64,000 nucleotides of DNA from Roseburia hominis (lineage in GTDB: Bacteria > Bacillota > Clostridia > Lachnospirales > Lachnospiraceae): NCBI GenBank assembly GCA_040702975.1, contig CP159990.1, forward strand, positions 4,154,001 to 4,218,000, read 5' to 3'. This document shows positions 9,337 through 17,304 of this stretch, one piece after another. The notes beneath the pieces are model-generated. The model did no database searches and was not told the DNA's origin. It saw only the letters and a list, made by a program, of their open reading frames with translations. The translations under genes and the position numbers were made by a program. Every line of letters begins with the position of its first letter. Position 1 is the first letter of the stretch.

Positions 9337-10110
9337 ATGAAAGAAAAACTATACACCGTACCACTGACGGACGCATTTCGCGCCGCTGACGAGTGCCCTT
9401 TCTGCTTTATAGAGCGCCAGCTGGAAGAACATACCCTGGACTTCGTACTAGGTCCCGGAGCCTCCTATATGGAGGACGATATCCGGGCGCAGACAGATTC
9501 CCTGGGATTTTGCCGGACTCACTATAAAAAAATGTATGAATACGGGAACCGCCTCGGCACCGGCCTGATTCTGAAAACACATTTTCACAAATTGAGTAAA
9601 GAGTTGGACGAGCAGATTCAGGCGTTCACCCCGTCCCACACCACACTCCTGAAACGTATCAAGAAAAATGTTCCCGGCGATGCTGCGTCCCGGACCTCCA
9701 TCGGTGCCTGGGCTGCTGCCAAAAAAGAAAGCTGCTACATTTGTGATTTTTATCAAAAAACCTATCAGCGCTATCTGGATACATTTTTTGAATTGTATCG
9801 GAAAAATCCGGAATTTAAAGAACTTGTCCTTGGTAGCAAGGGATTTTGTATTCCACATTTCGGAGAACTGGTAGATGAGGCCGACCGCATACTTCCTGAT
9901 AAAGAAAAACAGGAATTCTTTGATCACCTTTTCCCGCTGATGAAGCAAAATTATCAGCGCATGTACGAGGATCTGGACTGGTTCTGCGACAAATTTGACT
10001 ATCGTTATCGGGATGCTGACTGGAAGACTTCCAAGGACGCCCTGCCCCGCGGAATGCAAAAGGCCGCAGGCGGCTATCCGGCTGATCCGCCGTATACATC
10101 GGATCGCTGA
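9337..10110 (+). CDS. DUF6062 family protein
   Basis: A 257-residue soluble protein of the clostridial DUF6062 family; its function is unknown to me. Paired cysteines and histidines recur: CPFCFIE near residue 21, CRTHYKKMY near 60, CYICDFYQ near 132 and CIPHFGEL near 168, which suggests metal or cluster binding. The start has the strong site AAGGGAGGA. It stands alone between the ferritin group and the insertion sequence. A hairpin lies in its leader. Confidence 0.75.
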   Translation: MKEKLYTVPLTDAFRAADECPFCFIERQLEEHTLDFVLGPGASYMEDDIRAQTDSLGFCRTHYKKMYEYGNRLGTGLILKTHFHKLSKELDEQIQAFTPSHTTLLKRIKKNVPGDAASRTSIGAWAAAKKESCYICDFYQKTYQRYLDTFFELYRKNPEFKELVLGSKGFCIPHFGELVDEADRILPDKEKQEFFDHLFPLMKQNYQRMYEDLDWFCDKFDYRYRDADWKTSKDALPRGMQKAAGGYPADPPYTSDR

Positions 10111-10266
10111 TTTGCCAAAACAAGGTCCACCGCCCTTCACTCCAGGGTTGTTTCATGAAGAATAATTCAAATGATTAAGCATACTGTTTTTACGGGGGTT
10201 ATGGAAATTATACATTTTTTTCATAACCCTCGACTTTTTTCTCTTGTAGAGGTATAATGTCTATAT

Positions 10267-10290
10267 AGTATAGGTATGCTCTACCTATAC
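10267..10290 (+). promoter_or_regulatory. Palindrome before the IS accessory ORF
   Basis: GTATAGGT and ACCTATAC are perfect 8-bp arms around a 7-base centre, placed after the TATAAT box and just before the AGGAGG site. It could be an operator or an mRNA hairpin limiting transposase expression. Confidence 0.5.
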
Positions 10291-10305
10291 AGAAAGGAGG
10301 ATATT

Positions 10306-10887
10306 ATGCCAGTAACAGAGAAAAAATATCCTGACTGGGTGCAGGAGAAACGGACCAGGGGAACCACCGTCAAAAAGAAAGGTGATACTTATTATCTCTA
10401 TAAACGCACTTCCAGGCGTGTTCCCGGGAAAAAATACCCACAGCCGGTAGATACTTATATCGGCATCATAACTCCGGAAGGAGTCATAAAAAGTGAAAAG
10501 AAAAAAATATCCCTGGGAGGGATAGAAGTGAGGGAGTATGGATTCTCCAGGGCAGTATGGCAGCTGTGCCCGGAGGGATGGAAGAAACCTCTGGGGAATG
10601 ACTGGGAGGATGTCCTTTCGGTTATTCTGAAAAAATGGTCACCAGAGACCTACCTTGCGAAAGAAAGAGAGATAAAAACGGAGCAGGAATTTCACTATCA
10701 GTTTAATGCCCAGGCAGCATCCCTGAGCAGACGGATTTATAAAGAGCACGGAGTAGAACTTCAAAAACTGCAGATATTGAAAAGTATTTATCTGCTGTAT
10801 TTTGAAAAAGAAAGGGTGATATCAAAGATTAGTACAGAACAGGAGGAACTGTTAGAAAAAACAGGGGTGGAACTTTCCGTGTGCTGA
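10306..10887 (+). CDS. IS accessory protein, transposase-N-terminus-like
   Basis: A 193-residue basic protein just upstream of the transposase. Its N-terminus (VKKKGDTYYLYKRTSRRVPG ... PVDTYIG) resembles the start of IS1634/IS4-type transposases, but no DDE core follows. The chosen ATG at 10306 has the strong site AGAAAGGAGG; an open frame 10 codons longer has no such site. It ends 19 bases before the transposase start in another frame. It may be a DNA-binding partner of the transposase; this is inference. Confidence 0.65.
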   Translation: MPVTEKKYPDWVQEKRTRGTTVKKKGDTYYLYKRTSRRVPGKKYPQPVDTYIGIITPEGVIKSEKKKISLGGIEVREYGFSRAVWQLCPEGWKKPLGNDWEDVLSVILKKWSPETYLAKEREIKTEQEFHYQFNAQAASLSRRIYKEHGVELQKLQILKSIYLLYFEKERVISKISTEQEELLEKTGVELSVC

Positions 10888-10906
10888 GAATGGCTTTCGG
10901 ACAAAA

Positions 10907-12172
10907 ATGCTTCTGGAATATATGAGGATGGTGCCGGATCCACGATGCGGCCGGGAGACAAAGCATGACTCTGCGGAAGTGCTGGTATGTCTGGTGACCG
11001 GTTTTCTGGCAGGAAAGACAACTATACGCAGGAGCCTTAGATGGTGTAACAAACATCTGGAAGAGCTGCGGGAATATCTTCTATTAAAGAAGGGTATCGC
11101 ATCCCCGGCAACAGCATGCCGGATCCTATGGGGGATTGACGTGGAACTGTTTGCGCTGGCATTCATGGAATGGATCGGGGAGATTGTAAGCACGAAAGGA
11201 ATCCATATATCAATTGACGGAAAGGCACTGCGGGCAGCAATGGAGAAAGTGAAGGATTTCAGGACCCCGATGATCCTGAATGCGATAGATGCGGTAACGG
11301 GACTGGTGATCGCGCAGATGCCCATTCAGAATAAAGACTGTGAGATTAAGGCGATACCGGAGCTGTTGAAACTGCTTGATATCCAGGGAAGTACAGTCAC
11401 AACAGATGCAATTGGGACACAGACGCAGATCATGGAGCAGATCCTTTCCCAGGGGGGACATTTTGTGCTGATGGTAAAAAAGAACCAGCCACAGTCCTAT
11501 GATGAGATCGTGAAATATTTCGGAGAGATGGCAGAAGACCACAAAAAGATGAAAAAAGACAGTAACTACAGGGCAAGGTATCCGGAAATGCAGGAAAAAT
11601 ATGAGGAAGTGTGCCAGCAGGAAAGGAACCGTGACAGGCAGGAATACCGATGGTACAGCGTTTGTGGGGAATGCAGCCTCCTGACAAAGACACAGAAAGA
11701 ATGGCCTTTTGTAAAAACAGTGGGATTAGCCCGTCAGATACGGATACCGGTTGAACGGGATCCTAAGGGAAATGATATCACACCAGATGTGAGGACATTT
11801 CTGGAAAAGGGTTCAAGAAGAAGGCCCAGACCAGTCCAGGATGAGGAAAGGCCAAAGGATATACAGAAAACAGGAATGATCTCGGATATGGAACTGACAG
11901 CGGAAGAAATGGGACGTATAAAAAGGGAGCACTGGTCGGTCGAAAACCGACTTCACCATGTGTTAGACGATACGTTCCGTGAAGACAGGTCCCCGGCGAA
12001 AAAATCAAAGATCAATCTGGCCCTGATCAGGAAGTTTGCCTATAACATCCTGCGGATAGCTATGCTGGCCGGGGACTGTTCGGAGATCATGACAGAAGCT
12101 ATGGACGAGTTCAGTGATGATCCATTCTTAAGAAAGAAATATGTCTTCAACGGGATAGCCAGTTTCTATTGA
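10907..12172 (+). CDS. ISAs1 family transposase
   Basis: A 421-residue DDE transposase of the ISAs1 type. The N-terminal associated domain (MVPDPRCGRETKH ... LVTGFLAGKTTIRR) is followed by the first Asp in SIDGKAL (residue 104), the second in TTDAIGT (167), and the family signature WSVENRLHHVLDDTFRED with the catalytic Glu near residue 350. No frameshift or stop is seen, so it may be active. Confidence 0.9.
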   Translation: MLLEYMRMVPDPRCGRETKHDSAEVLVCLVTGFLAGKTTIRRSLRWCNKHLEELREYLLLKKGIASPATACRILWGIDVELFALAFMEWIGEIVSTKGIHISIDGKALRAAMEKVKDFRTPMILNAIDAVTGLVIAQMPIQNKDCEIKAIPELLKLLDIQGSTVTTDAIGTQTQIMEQILSQGGHFVLMVKKNQPQSYDEIVKYFGEMAEDHKKMKKDSNYRARYPEMQEKYEEVCQQERNRDRQEYRWYSVCGECSLLTKTQKEWPFVKTVGLARQIRIPVERDPKGNDITPDVRTFLEKGSRRRPRPVQDEERPKDIQKTGMISDMELTAEEMGRIKREHWSVENRLHHVLDDTFREDRSPAKKSKINLALIRKFAYNILRIAMLAGDCSEIMTEAMDEFSDDPFLRKKYVFNGIASFY

Positions 12173-12390
12173 TATAAAATAAGTATAAGTTATTTTGAAA
12201 AAAGTGTAAATAAGATATAGGGATATTTTGCGCCTTTTTAGAGGGCAAACATCTTGGATGCGGGTAAGGAATTGCAAAGGATGCGTTTAGAAAGATTCTG
12301 ATCTGAATAATAGAGGGGTTATAACAAATGAAGCTGTTTGGGAAGATTCATGAAACAACCCTGCCCTTCACTCAGGCATGCATGGATACC

Positions 12391-12441
12391 GAGATGAACG
12401 TCCACCGGACGTTCACTTAGGTATGCTTGGCAACGTAAAAA
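12391..12441. repeat. Dispersed intergenic repeat family A, copy 2
   Basis: The best-preserved copy: GATGAACGTCCACCGGACGT, then TCACTTAGGTATGC, then TTGGCAACGTAAAAA. The core AACGTCC-ACC-GGACGTT is palindromic. On the minus strand it follows the T-run of the long hairpin at 12440-12530. Confidence 0.7.
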
Positions 12442-12532
12442 CACATGTATTACCTGGAGATAAATAAGTCAGCACGGTACCATCGTTCCGTAATCAGATT
12501 TACTTACCTCCAGGTAATACATGTGTCGTTTA
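12440..12532 (-). other. Long imperfect hairpin, possible small RNA or terminator
   Basis: Arms ACACATGTATTACCTGGAG and its complement (19 bp) enclose about 55 bases that fold further (ACGG/CCGT, TAAATAA/TTACTTA). On the minus strand a TTTTT run follows. No gene is present on that strand to the right, so this is not an obvious gene terminator; it may be a small RNA. The surrounding gap 12173-12708 otherwise holds the IS right end and the tRNA promoter. Confidence 0.45.
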
Positions 12533-12646
12533 CGATTTTTATATTTTATCAAAAACTGATTATTTTGTCAAAGTTTTTTAAGTTATAAAGCCAGCACAAA
12601 CTCAAAAATAGTCCAAAAATAATTTTCTTTTTCTTTTCAAAAACAC

Positions 12647-12675
12647 TTGCAAAATCCAGAAAGGTGTGCTATTAT
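12647..12675 (+). promoter_or_regulatory. Promoter of tRNA-Glu/tRNA-Cys
   Basis: TTGCAA (12647-12652), a 17-base spacer, and TATTAT/TATAAT (12670-12677) lie about 35 bases before the tRNA-Glu gene. Confidence 0.6.
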
Positions 12676-12708
12676 AATCTACGGTCACTGCTTAAAGCGA
12701 CGATATCC

Positions 12709-12780
12709 GGCTCCTTGGTCAAGCGGTTAAGACATCGCCCTTTCACGGCGGTAACACGGGTTCGATTCCCGTAGGAGTCA
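12709..12780 (+). tRNA. tRNA-Glu (TTC)
   Basis: The cloverleaf is complete: acceptor GGCTCCT/AGGAGTC, anticodon TTC in CCCTTTCACGG, T arm ACGGG-TTCGATT-CCCGT, discriminator A. CCA is not encoded. Confidence 0.95.
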
Positions 12781-12813
12781 TTAGAGAGTAATCTCTCACA
12801 TATAATAGAATAT

Positions 12814-12885
12814 GGCGCAGTAGCCAAGTGGTAAGGCAATGGTCTGCAACACCAGTACGCGCCGGTTCAAATCCGGCCTGCGCCT
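12814..12885 (+). tRNA. tRNA-Cys (GCA)
   Basis: Acceptor GGCGCAG/CTGCGCC with discriminator T, anticodon GCA in GTCTGCAACA, T arm GCCGG-TTCAAAT-CCGGC. It lies 33 bases after tRNA-Glu and shares its promoter. Confidence 0.95.
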
Positions 12886-12890
12886 CTAAG

Positions 12891-12927
12891 AAAAACCGTA
12901 ATCCAACATTGAAATTACGGTTTTTTA
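12891..12927 (+). terminator. Terminator of the tRNA pair
   Basis: AAAAACCGTAAT and ATTACGGTTTTT form a 12-bp stem with a T-run right after tRNA-Cys. Confidence 0.85.
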
Positions 12928-13025
12928 TTGTTCTGTATTCCTATGCGAAACGTCCTTCGGACTTCCCACATGGTTTATTGTTCTGTATTCCTATGCGAAA
13001 CGTCCTTCGGACTTCCCACATGGTT
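12924..13025. repeat. Perfect 50-bp tandem direct repeat (two copies)
   Basis: A 50-bp unit beginning TTTATTGTTCTGTATTCCTA and containing the inverted pair GTCCTTCGGAC occurs twice head to tail at 12924-12973 and 12974-13023 with no mismatches. It sits directly after the tRNA terminator. Confidence 0.85.
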
Positions 13026-13092
13026 ATTTCCAGAAAACTTCGTCAAGCGCTAAATTTGCAAACCACTTCGGATTTCCATTAACAGGGTTTCA

Positions 13093-13839
13093 TCAACGCG
13101 CCCTCTGCTGATTCCATCTCCCATACCACCTCAGTACTAAGATTCCCAGTACAACGAAAACACTTCCTCCAAAAATAAATATTTTTGTACGGTACGGATC
13201 ATCGATAAATCGATTAGCCAGCCTTTGCAACACATTTTTACCTGAATCGGTCGCCCCCCTACGCACAATCGCCATCATAAGAATGAATCTGCTCCCCCCA
13301 AGGATAAGACCCGACCCTCCGGCGCAAATCCATCTGAAATCTACCCTTTTACATAAATTCCAAACCATATATCCTGCCAGTATAATCAGAAGCACGCCGA
13401 GTATTCCCTGTAAAACTAAAAACGGCTGTTCCTCAACATATTCCTGGGCTGTATAAATATGTTTCCATTCTAATTCGTATTCTTTCGTTATTCTATACTG
13501 ACCAATACTTTCCAGTAGCCAGGCCAGACCCACGATCGGCATTAGTGCCGCCTCTATACTTCCCAAAAATTTCAAAACTGTCTCCGTTTTTATTCCGACC
13601 CGCTTCTCCCCTTCATGGACCTGTATTTGCGGTTCCGGAACCTTTCCTCGCACCAGTTCATCTAAAGAAAGATTAAATATTTCGCAGACTTGTACCAATT
13701 TTGCCAGTTCCGGAACCGAGCTGTTATTTTCCCATTTTGAAATAGACTGTCTCGATACATGGAGCATTTCCGCGAGTTCTTCCTGGGATACCTGATATTT
13801 TTTACGTAGCTCATAAATTCTGTTTCCTATGTTTTCCAT
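13093..13839 (-). CDS. XRE family regulator with membrane segments
   Basis: A 248-residue protein. Residues 1-65 are a Cro/C1 helix-turn-helix (QEELAEMLHVSRQSISKWEN). The rest has several hydrophobic segments (for example GILGVLLIILAGYMVWNL and IFIFGGSVFVVLGILVL), so it is probably a membrane-tethered regulator. I chose the ATG at 13839, with GGGGGAG at good spacing; the frame also opens at a GTG two codons earlier. Function unknown; it stands alone. Confidence 0.8.
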   Translation of the reverse strand: MENIGNRIYELRKKYQVSQEELAEMLHVSRQSISKWENNSSVPELAKLVQVCEIFNLSLDELVRGKVPEPQIQVHEGEKRVGIKTETVLKFLGSIEAALMPIVGLAWLLESIGQYRITKEYELEWKHIYTAQEYVEEQPFLVLQGILGVLLIILAGYMVWNLCKRVDFRWICAGGSGLILGGSRFILMMAIVRRGATDSGKNVLQRLANRFIDDPYRTKIFIFGGSVFVVLGILVLRWYGRWNQQRAR

Positions 13840-14146
13840 AATCACTCCCCCTCTTTTCTTTACTAATTTCTCTTTATTATAATATCAATAACTATAAAAA
13901 GCTATCAAGTCCGCTTGAAACCTTCGCAACTTGCGGTTGCGGACGGCTTTTCATAACGCATTTATTACTTTTTCTATTAACAATCCTACACTGAAAATAA
14001 ATCTCCCATCTGAGGTTAAACTATTGTTTTCCTCTCTATCAACATGCTATACTTTTCTCAATCCCCGGGCCGCAAATCATTTTGCCCCTGTCTGCCACTT
14101 TACGAAACCTTTATTTAGATGTATAGCACACAAAGGAGAATTTTAC

Positions 14147-14548
14147 ATGGAGCTACGTGAATATACTGTTTTTAACAAGGAAGAAATCCTGCCTCTCTAT
14201 ATCAGTGCCGGCTGGACGAATTATGCAAACAACCCTGACAGATTAGAGAAGGCGTACCAGAATTCCCTTCTGAAAATCGGCGCTTTTGACGACGGGCATC
14301 TGATCGGCATCATCAGAGTCGTAGGCGATGGAGAATCCATTATCTTTATTCAAGACATCCTGGTACTCCCCGAATATCAGCGAAACGGAGTCGGAACCCG
14401 GCTGCTGCGTGCAGTGATGGAACGCTATCCTTCTGTATACCAGATGGAGTTAATGACCGATAACACGGAAAAAACGGTTGCATTTTACAAATCTCTCGGA
14501 TTTCGTAAAGCAGACGAACTCGGTTGCTGTGCTTTTATGAGAATGTAA
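14147..14548 (+). CDS. GNAT family N-acetyltransferase
   Basis: A 133-residue GNAT. The acetyl-CoA signature QRNGVGTRL (about residues 83-91) and the C-terminal NTEKTVAFYKSLGF are clear. The frame extends 72 codons upstream, but the ATG at 14147 has AAAGGAG at the right distance and the upstream part is not protein-like. It resembles small amine-acetylating GNATs; the substrate is unknown. Confidence 0.83.
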   Translation: MELREYTVFNKEEILPLYISAGWTNYANNPDRLEKAYQNSLLKIGAFDDGHLIGIIRVVGDGESIIFIQDILVLPEYQRNGVGTRLLRAVMERYPSVYQMELMTDNTEKTVAFYKSLGFRKADELGCCAFMRM

Positions 14549-14760
14549 CCGGGATATTGAACCCTCTAACTTTTCACTCAAGTATGCCCAGCCTCCAAAT
14601 AAACACCGATGAAGCTTCACATAAATATTCTCTGCAACGCAAAAGCAGCGCACTGATATAGCATGTTACCTCAACCGGACCTTGATCCCATCCAATCATT
14701 TTGAACATGCCATACCCGTGTGCTGCCTGATTATATCTCACTAAAATCTACTGAACGATT

Positions 14761-14979
14761 CTAGACTGCCCAACGATCTAACTGCTTCATGAATTTCTCA
14801 TCATCAGAAACGACCTTTACCGGCTTTTTATAATCGATTGCCATAAGCCCAAGAACAGATTTACCATCTGCAATCTGGTTATCCATAGTATGTACCCCTA
14901 CGTCCATCGTGGAAGTGCAGGCAAGGTGCATGAAATCTCTTAAATCATTTGATGTATGCAACATTATTTCACGGATCAT
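14761..14979 (-). CDS. HPr-like protein lacking the phosphorylatable His
   Basis: A 72-residue protein with an HPr-like fold. The segment ADGKSVLGLMAID matches the HPr region around Ser46, but the N-terminal part (MLHTSNDLRDFMHLACTS) lacks the usual His15 context. It could act like Crh, which signals only through the serine, or as a small pathway-specific regulator; this is inference. The start at 14979 has GGAGG. Its promoter carries a sequence shared with the ABC importer promoter at 25100. Confidence 0.7.
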   Translation of the reverse strand: MIREIMLHTSNDLRDFMHLACTSTMDVGVHTMDNQIADGKSVLGLMAIDYKKPVKVVSDDEKFMKQLDRWAV

Positions 14980-15007
14980 TATTTTTCCTCCTATCATCTA
15001 CAATATA

Positions 15008-15058
15008 GTATCCAATATCCAATGTAGTATAGCATCTTTAGAACTAAATTGCAATCCC
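15008..15058 (-). promoter_or_regulatory. Promoter with GntR-type operator candidate before the HPr-like gene
   Basis: On the minus strand TTGCAA, a 17-base spacer and TATACT form a promoter, followed at the start site by TTGGATATTGGATAC, then TATATTGTAG. Nearly the same string (GGATATTGGATACaATcTTG) occurs at the start site of the ABC importer operon (25102-25122), in the opposite orientation to its gene. Confidence 0.6.
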
Positions 15059-15098
15059 TTACCAGATTCCAAAATAGGATTCTCCTGCTTACGTCTAT

Positions 15099-16373
15099 TT
15101 ATTTGTGATATCCCCAAAGTTCTATCGCTGTCTGCAGCTCCTCCTTCTCTTTCGCAGCTTTCTCAAACTCTTCACCGCTCATAGCAATGTCGATTGCCTG
15201 TCGCATTGCTCTGGCTCCTGCCGCTGCCCCGCCCGGATGCCCCTGGACTGCGCCGCCTGCGGCGAGAACGATATCCGTCCCGACTTCACCGATATATTTC
15301 TCTACCATACCTGGATGTACACCACCGCCAATCGAGGGCATGGATGGCTTGATTCCATACAACGGCAAAACCAACTGTGCCACCGTCTGGATATATTTCT
15401 GGGGAAGCAGCGGATAACCTCCATAGGGCGTATTTACCATGACAATATCCGCTCCACTAAGTCTCGCCAGTTTCCCGGCCGCAAGCGGCGTTGTCATTCC
15501 ATTTAAGATTCCCTCGGACACCATGCCGACCCCGGCAGCATGCCCCAGAATCGGAAGAGTTGTATGTTCTGCCACCATTTTCAATACGCTGTAGCCCACA
15601 GTAGCAAAATTAATCATGACGCCATCTGCGCCGGCTTCTTCCACGCGCTTCACGTTATCCAGAATCTCTCCCGCCCCGCTTGTGATATTGACAAAATATC
15701 TTGTACGCTCTCCTGTGATCTCATATGCTGCCTCGGCCGCTTTTTTGAACTCCTTCACACGGTCCCAGGGACGGCTATATGCCGGATTCCCCAGAAGCTC
15801 ATCATCCTTGATAAAATCCACGCCTCCGAGCGCTGTCTCATAGAAGATTTTCGCTCCCGCCTCCGGACTAAGCCCCGTACACGGCTTGATCATATTCAAG
15901 AACAACGGCCTTTTCTCTACACCCGAGAATTTCCTGATTCCCTGTACGCCATACCGGGGACCTGCAAAATTTCCAACAAATTCTTCCGGGAATTCTATAT
16001 CCATAAGCTTCACCTGTGCGGAAGTGGAAGCATCATTTCCCAAAAGGGAGGTAAGCATAAGCGGAAGCTCTGTTCCGAAATTGACAGCCGGATACGCAAT
16101 CTGTATCAGATATTCTCGTTGTTCCTCTCCCACCTGAGTCGTAAGCTCCAGCGCCGGAATGTCAAAAATGCTGACCACCTTTCCCATATATTTTTCGCGA
16201 AGTGCATCCGTAATTCCCGGAATCGGAATCCAGGTCCCGATTGTCTGGCCGACTGCCAGGGTGCCTGCCTTTTTCACCACATCTACTTCTTTTGGCAGTT
16301 TGATATAATAAGTTGCAATAATATAATTCTGCTTATGTATCATTTCCGGTAATGTATATAATATTGAATCCAT
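15099..16373 (-). CDS. RuBisCO-like protein (form IV type), sugar catabolism
   Basis: A 424-residue RuBisCO large-subunit homologue. The metal/carbamate motif is intact, FIKDDE with Lys189, Asp191 and Glu192. Also present are IKPCTGLS (first catalytic Lys163 kept, second replaced by Cys165), GHAAG (His278), SIGGGVHPG and GGAVQGHPGG for phosphate binding. The loop-6 Lys of true RuBisCO is absent, so carboxylation is not expected. Such proteins enolise, decarboxylate or isomerise phosphorylated keto-sugars. The ATG at 16373 has AGGAGAG. It is the last gene of the cluster beginning at 25053. Confidence 0.88.
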   Translation of the reverse strand: MDSILYTLPEMIHKQNYIIATYYIKLPKEVDVVKKAGTLAVGQTIGTWIPIPGITDALREKYMGKVVSIFDIPALELTTQVGEEQREYLIQIAYPAVNFGTELPLMLTSLLGNDASTSAQVKLMDIEFPEEFVGNFAGPRYGVQGIRKFSGVEKRPLFLNMIKPCTGLSPEAGAKIFYETALGGVDFIKDDELLGNPAYSRPWDRVKEFKKAAEAAYEITGERTRYFVNITSGAGEILDNVKRVEEAGADGVMINFATVGYSVLKMVAEHTTLPILGHAAGVGMVSEGILNGMTTPLAAGKLARLSGADIVMVNTPYGGYPLLPQKYIQTVAQLVLPLYGIKPSMPSIGGGVHPGMVEKYIGEVGTDIVLAAGGAVQGHPGGAAAGARAMRQAIDIAMSGEEFEKAAKEKEELQTAIELWGYHK

Positions 16374-16448
16374 AGTCTCTCCTTTTCCTGCTGCGTTCAC
16401 TCGCAGCTCCGTCAACTGATTCTTTTCCAAACAGATATCTTGGCAACC

Positions 16449-16499
16449 GAGATTAACGTCCACTGGACGTTCATTTAGGTATGCTTGGCAACGTAAAAA
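16449..16499. repeat. Dispersed intergenic repeat family A, copy 3
   Basis: AACGTCCACTGGACGTTCAT, then TTAGGTATGCTTGGCAACG, then TAAAAA. On the minus strand it directly follows the terminator T-run of the GntR gene. Confidence 0.7.
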
Positions 16500-16531
16500 G
16501 CCCGGGCACCGCTTAAGGCGTCCAGGCTCTT
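16495..16531 (-). terminator. Terminator between the GntR and RuBisCO-like genes
   Basis: On the minus strand AGAGCCTGG...CCCGGGCT forms a GC-rich stem followed by TTTTT. It lies inside the cluster, so the RuBisCO-like gene needs readthrough or its own promoter. Confidence 0.7.
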
Positions 16532-16556
16532 GAAATACCACTGATATCTGCTATAT

Positions 16557-17282
16557 TTAAGTATTCTCATGAAAATAAGCATCAGAATAATATGGAATAT
16601 TCTCTGACCTTTTCTTCAAATTGCATTCCAACAAATGACTAATCAAATCCGAATCCCGTTTTTCCAGTGCATTCAAATAGCTCTCATGCTCTTCGATCAT
16701 GCTCTCTCTGGAATCTCCGCTGTCGAGCAGCTTCTGGCCATAAATCAATTTGAAAAACGAAAGATTATCCCAGAGGGACTCTATCATCGTGCAGACTCTG
16801 TCAAGCTGGCTTGCTTTATAAATAGAGAAATGATAGAGTCTGTTCTGCTGATACACATCTATCGCATCCAATTCTTTCTGACGTACAATGCATTTATACT
16901 CCTCCTGAATCTCACGGATATGTTTGATTTCTTCATCTGTGATCTTCTCGCATGCATATCTTGCTGCTACCGGCTCCAAAGCGGTCCGCGCAATATAAAT
17001 CTGCCGTACATCTTCTTTAGTCAGTGTGACCAGTCTTGTCCCGGCGTAAGGAATCGATTCTGCCAGTCCTTTTTTCTCCAGGTTGCTGAGTGCCTCTCTG
17101 ATCGGCATACGGCTGACACCGAGCTGACTTGCCAGTTCTTCCGTGTTCAGCTTATCTCCCATCGACAGCTTCCCGCTCATGATCCAATCCATTAATTTAT
17201 CAAGAACCAAATCAGGCAGCTTGCTGTGTGCAAGCACATCCTGGTTCAAATCATTCATTGTAATACGCATATTTACTCTCAT
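16557..17282 (-). CDS. GntR family regulator (FCD/FadR subfamily)
   Basis: A 241-residue regulator. The N-terminal winged helix shows LNTEELASQLGVSRMPIREAL, followed by an all-helical FCD ligand domain with candidate metal/ligand residues in RTALEP and EEHESYLNAL. FCD members usually bind organic acids or sugar acids, which fits the neighbouring genes. An alternative start 4 codons later (17270) also has a GAGAG site. It probably controls the ABC importer promoter and the HPr-like gene, where matching operator-like sequences are found. Confidence 0.88.
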   Translation of the reverse strand: MRVNMRITMNDLNQDVLAHSKLPDLVLDKLMDWIMSGKLSMGDKLNTEELASQLGVSRMPIREALSNLEKKGLAESIPYAGTRLVTLTKEDVRQIYIARTALEPVAARYACEKITDEEIKHIREIQEEYKCIVRQKELDAIDVYQQNRLYHFSIYKASQLDRVCTMIESLWDNLSFFKLIYGQKLLDSGDSRESMIEEHESYLNALEKRDSDLISHLLECNLKKRSENIPYYSDAYFHENT

Positions 17283-17304
17283 ATAGTTCTACCTATGTAA
17301 GTGT

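Larger units (their letters stand above)
10219..12328 (+). mobile_element. ISAs1-like insertion sequence with two ORFs (ends approximate)
   Basis: The element holds a 193-residue accessory ORF and an ISAs1-type transposase. Weak terminal similarity is seen: ATAACCCTCgA near 10220 and, inverted, ATAACCCcTCtA near 12328. I could not find a certain target duplication, so the ends are approximate. A promoter (TCGACT, 17 bases, TATAAT at 10251) and the palindrome GTATAGGT/ACCTATAC precede the first ORF. Confidence 0.65.

Noticed and set aside
12924..13023. CRISPR-like repeat
   Set aside because: Two adjacent perfect copies with no spacer and no cas genes; a simple tandem duplication.
12828..13082. 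Plus-strand frame of 84 codons
   Set aside because: It covers tRNA-Cys, the terminator and the 50-bp tandem repeat.
13931..14146. Long N-terminal extension of the GNAT at 14147
   Set aside because: The start at 14147 has a strong ribosome site and the upstream part is not protein-like.
15099..16373. True RuBisCO with carbon fixation
   Set aside because: The second catalytic lysine and loop-6 lysine are missing and no phosphoribulokinase is nearby.
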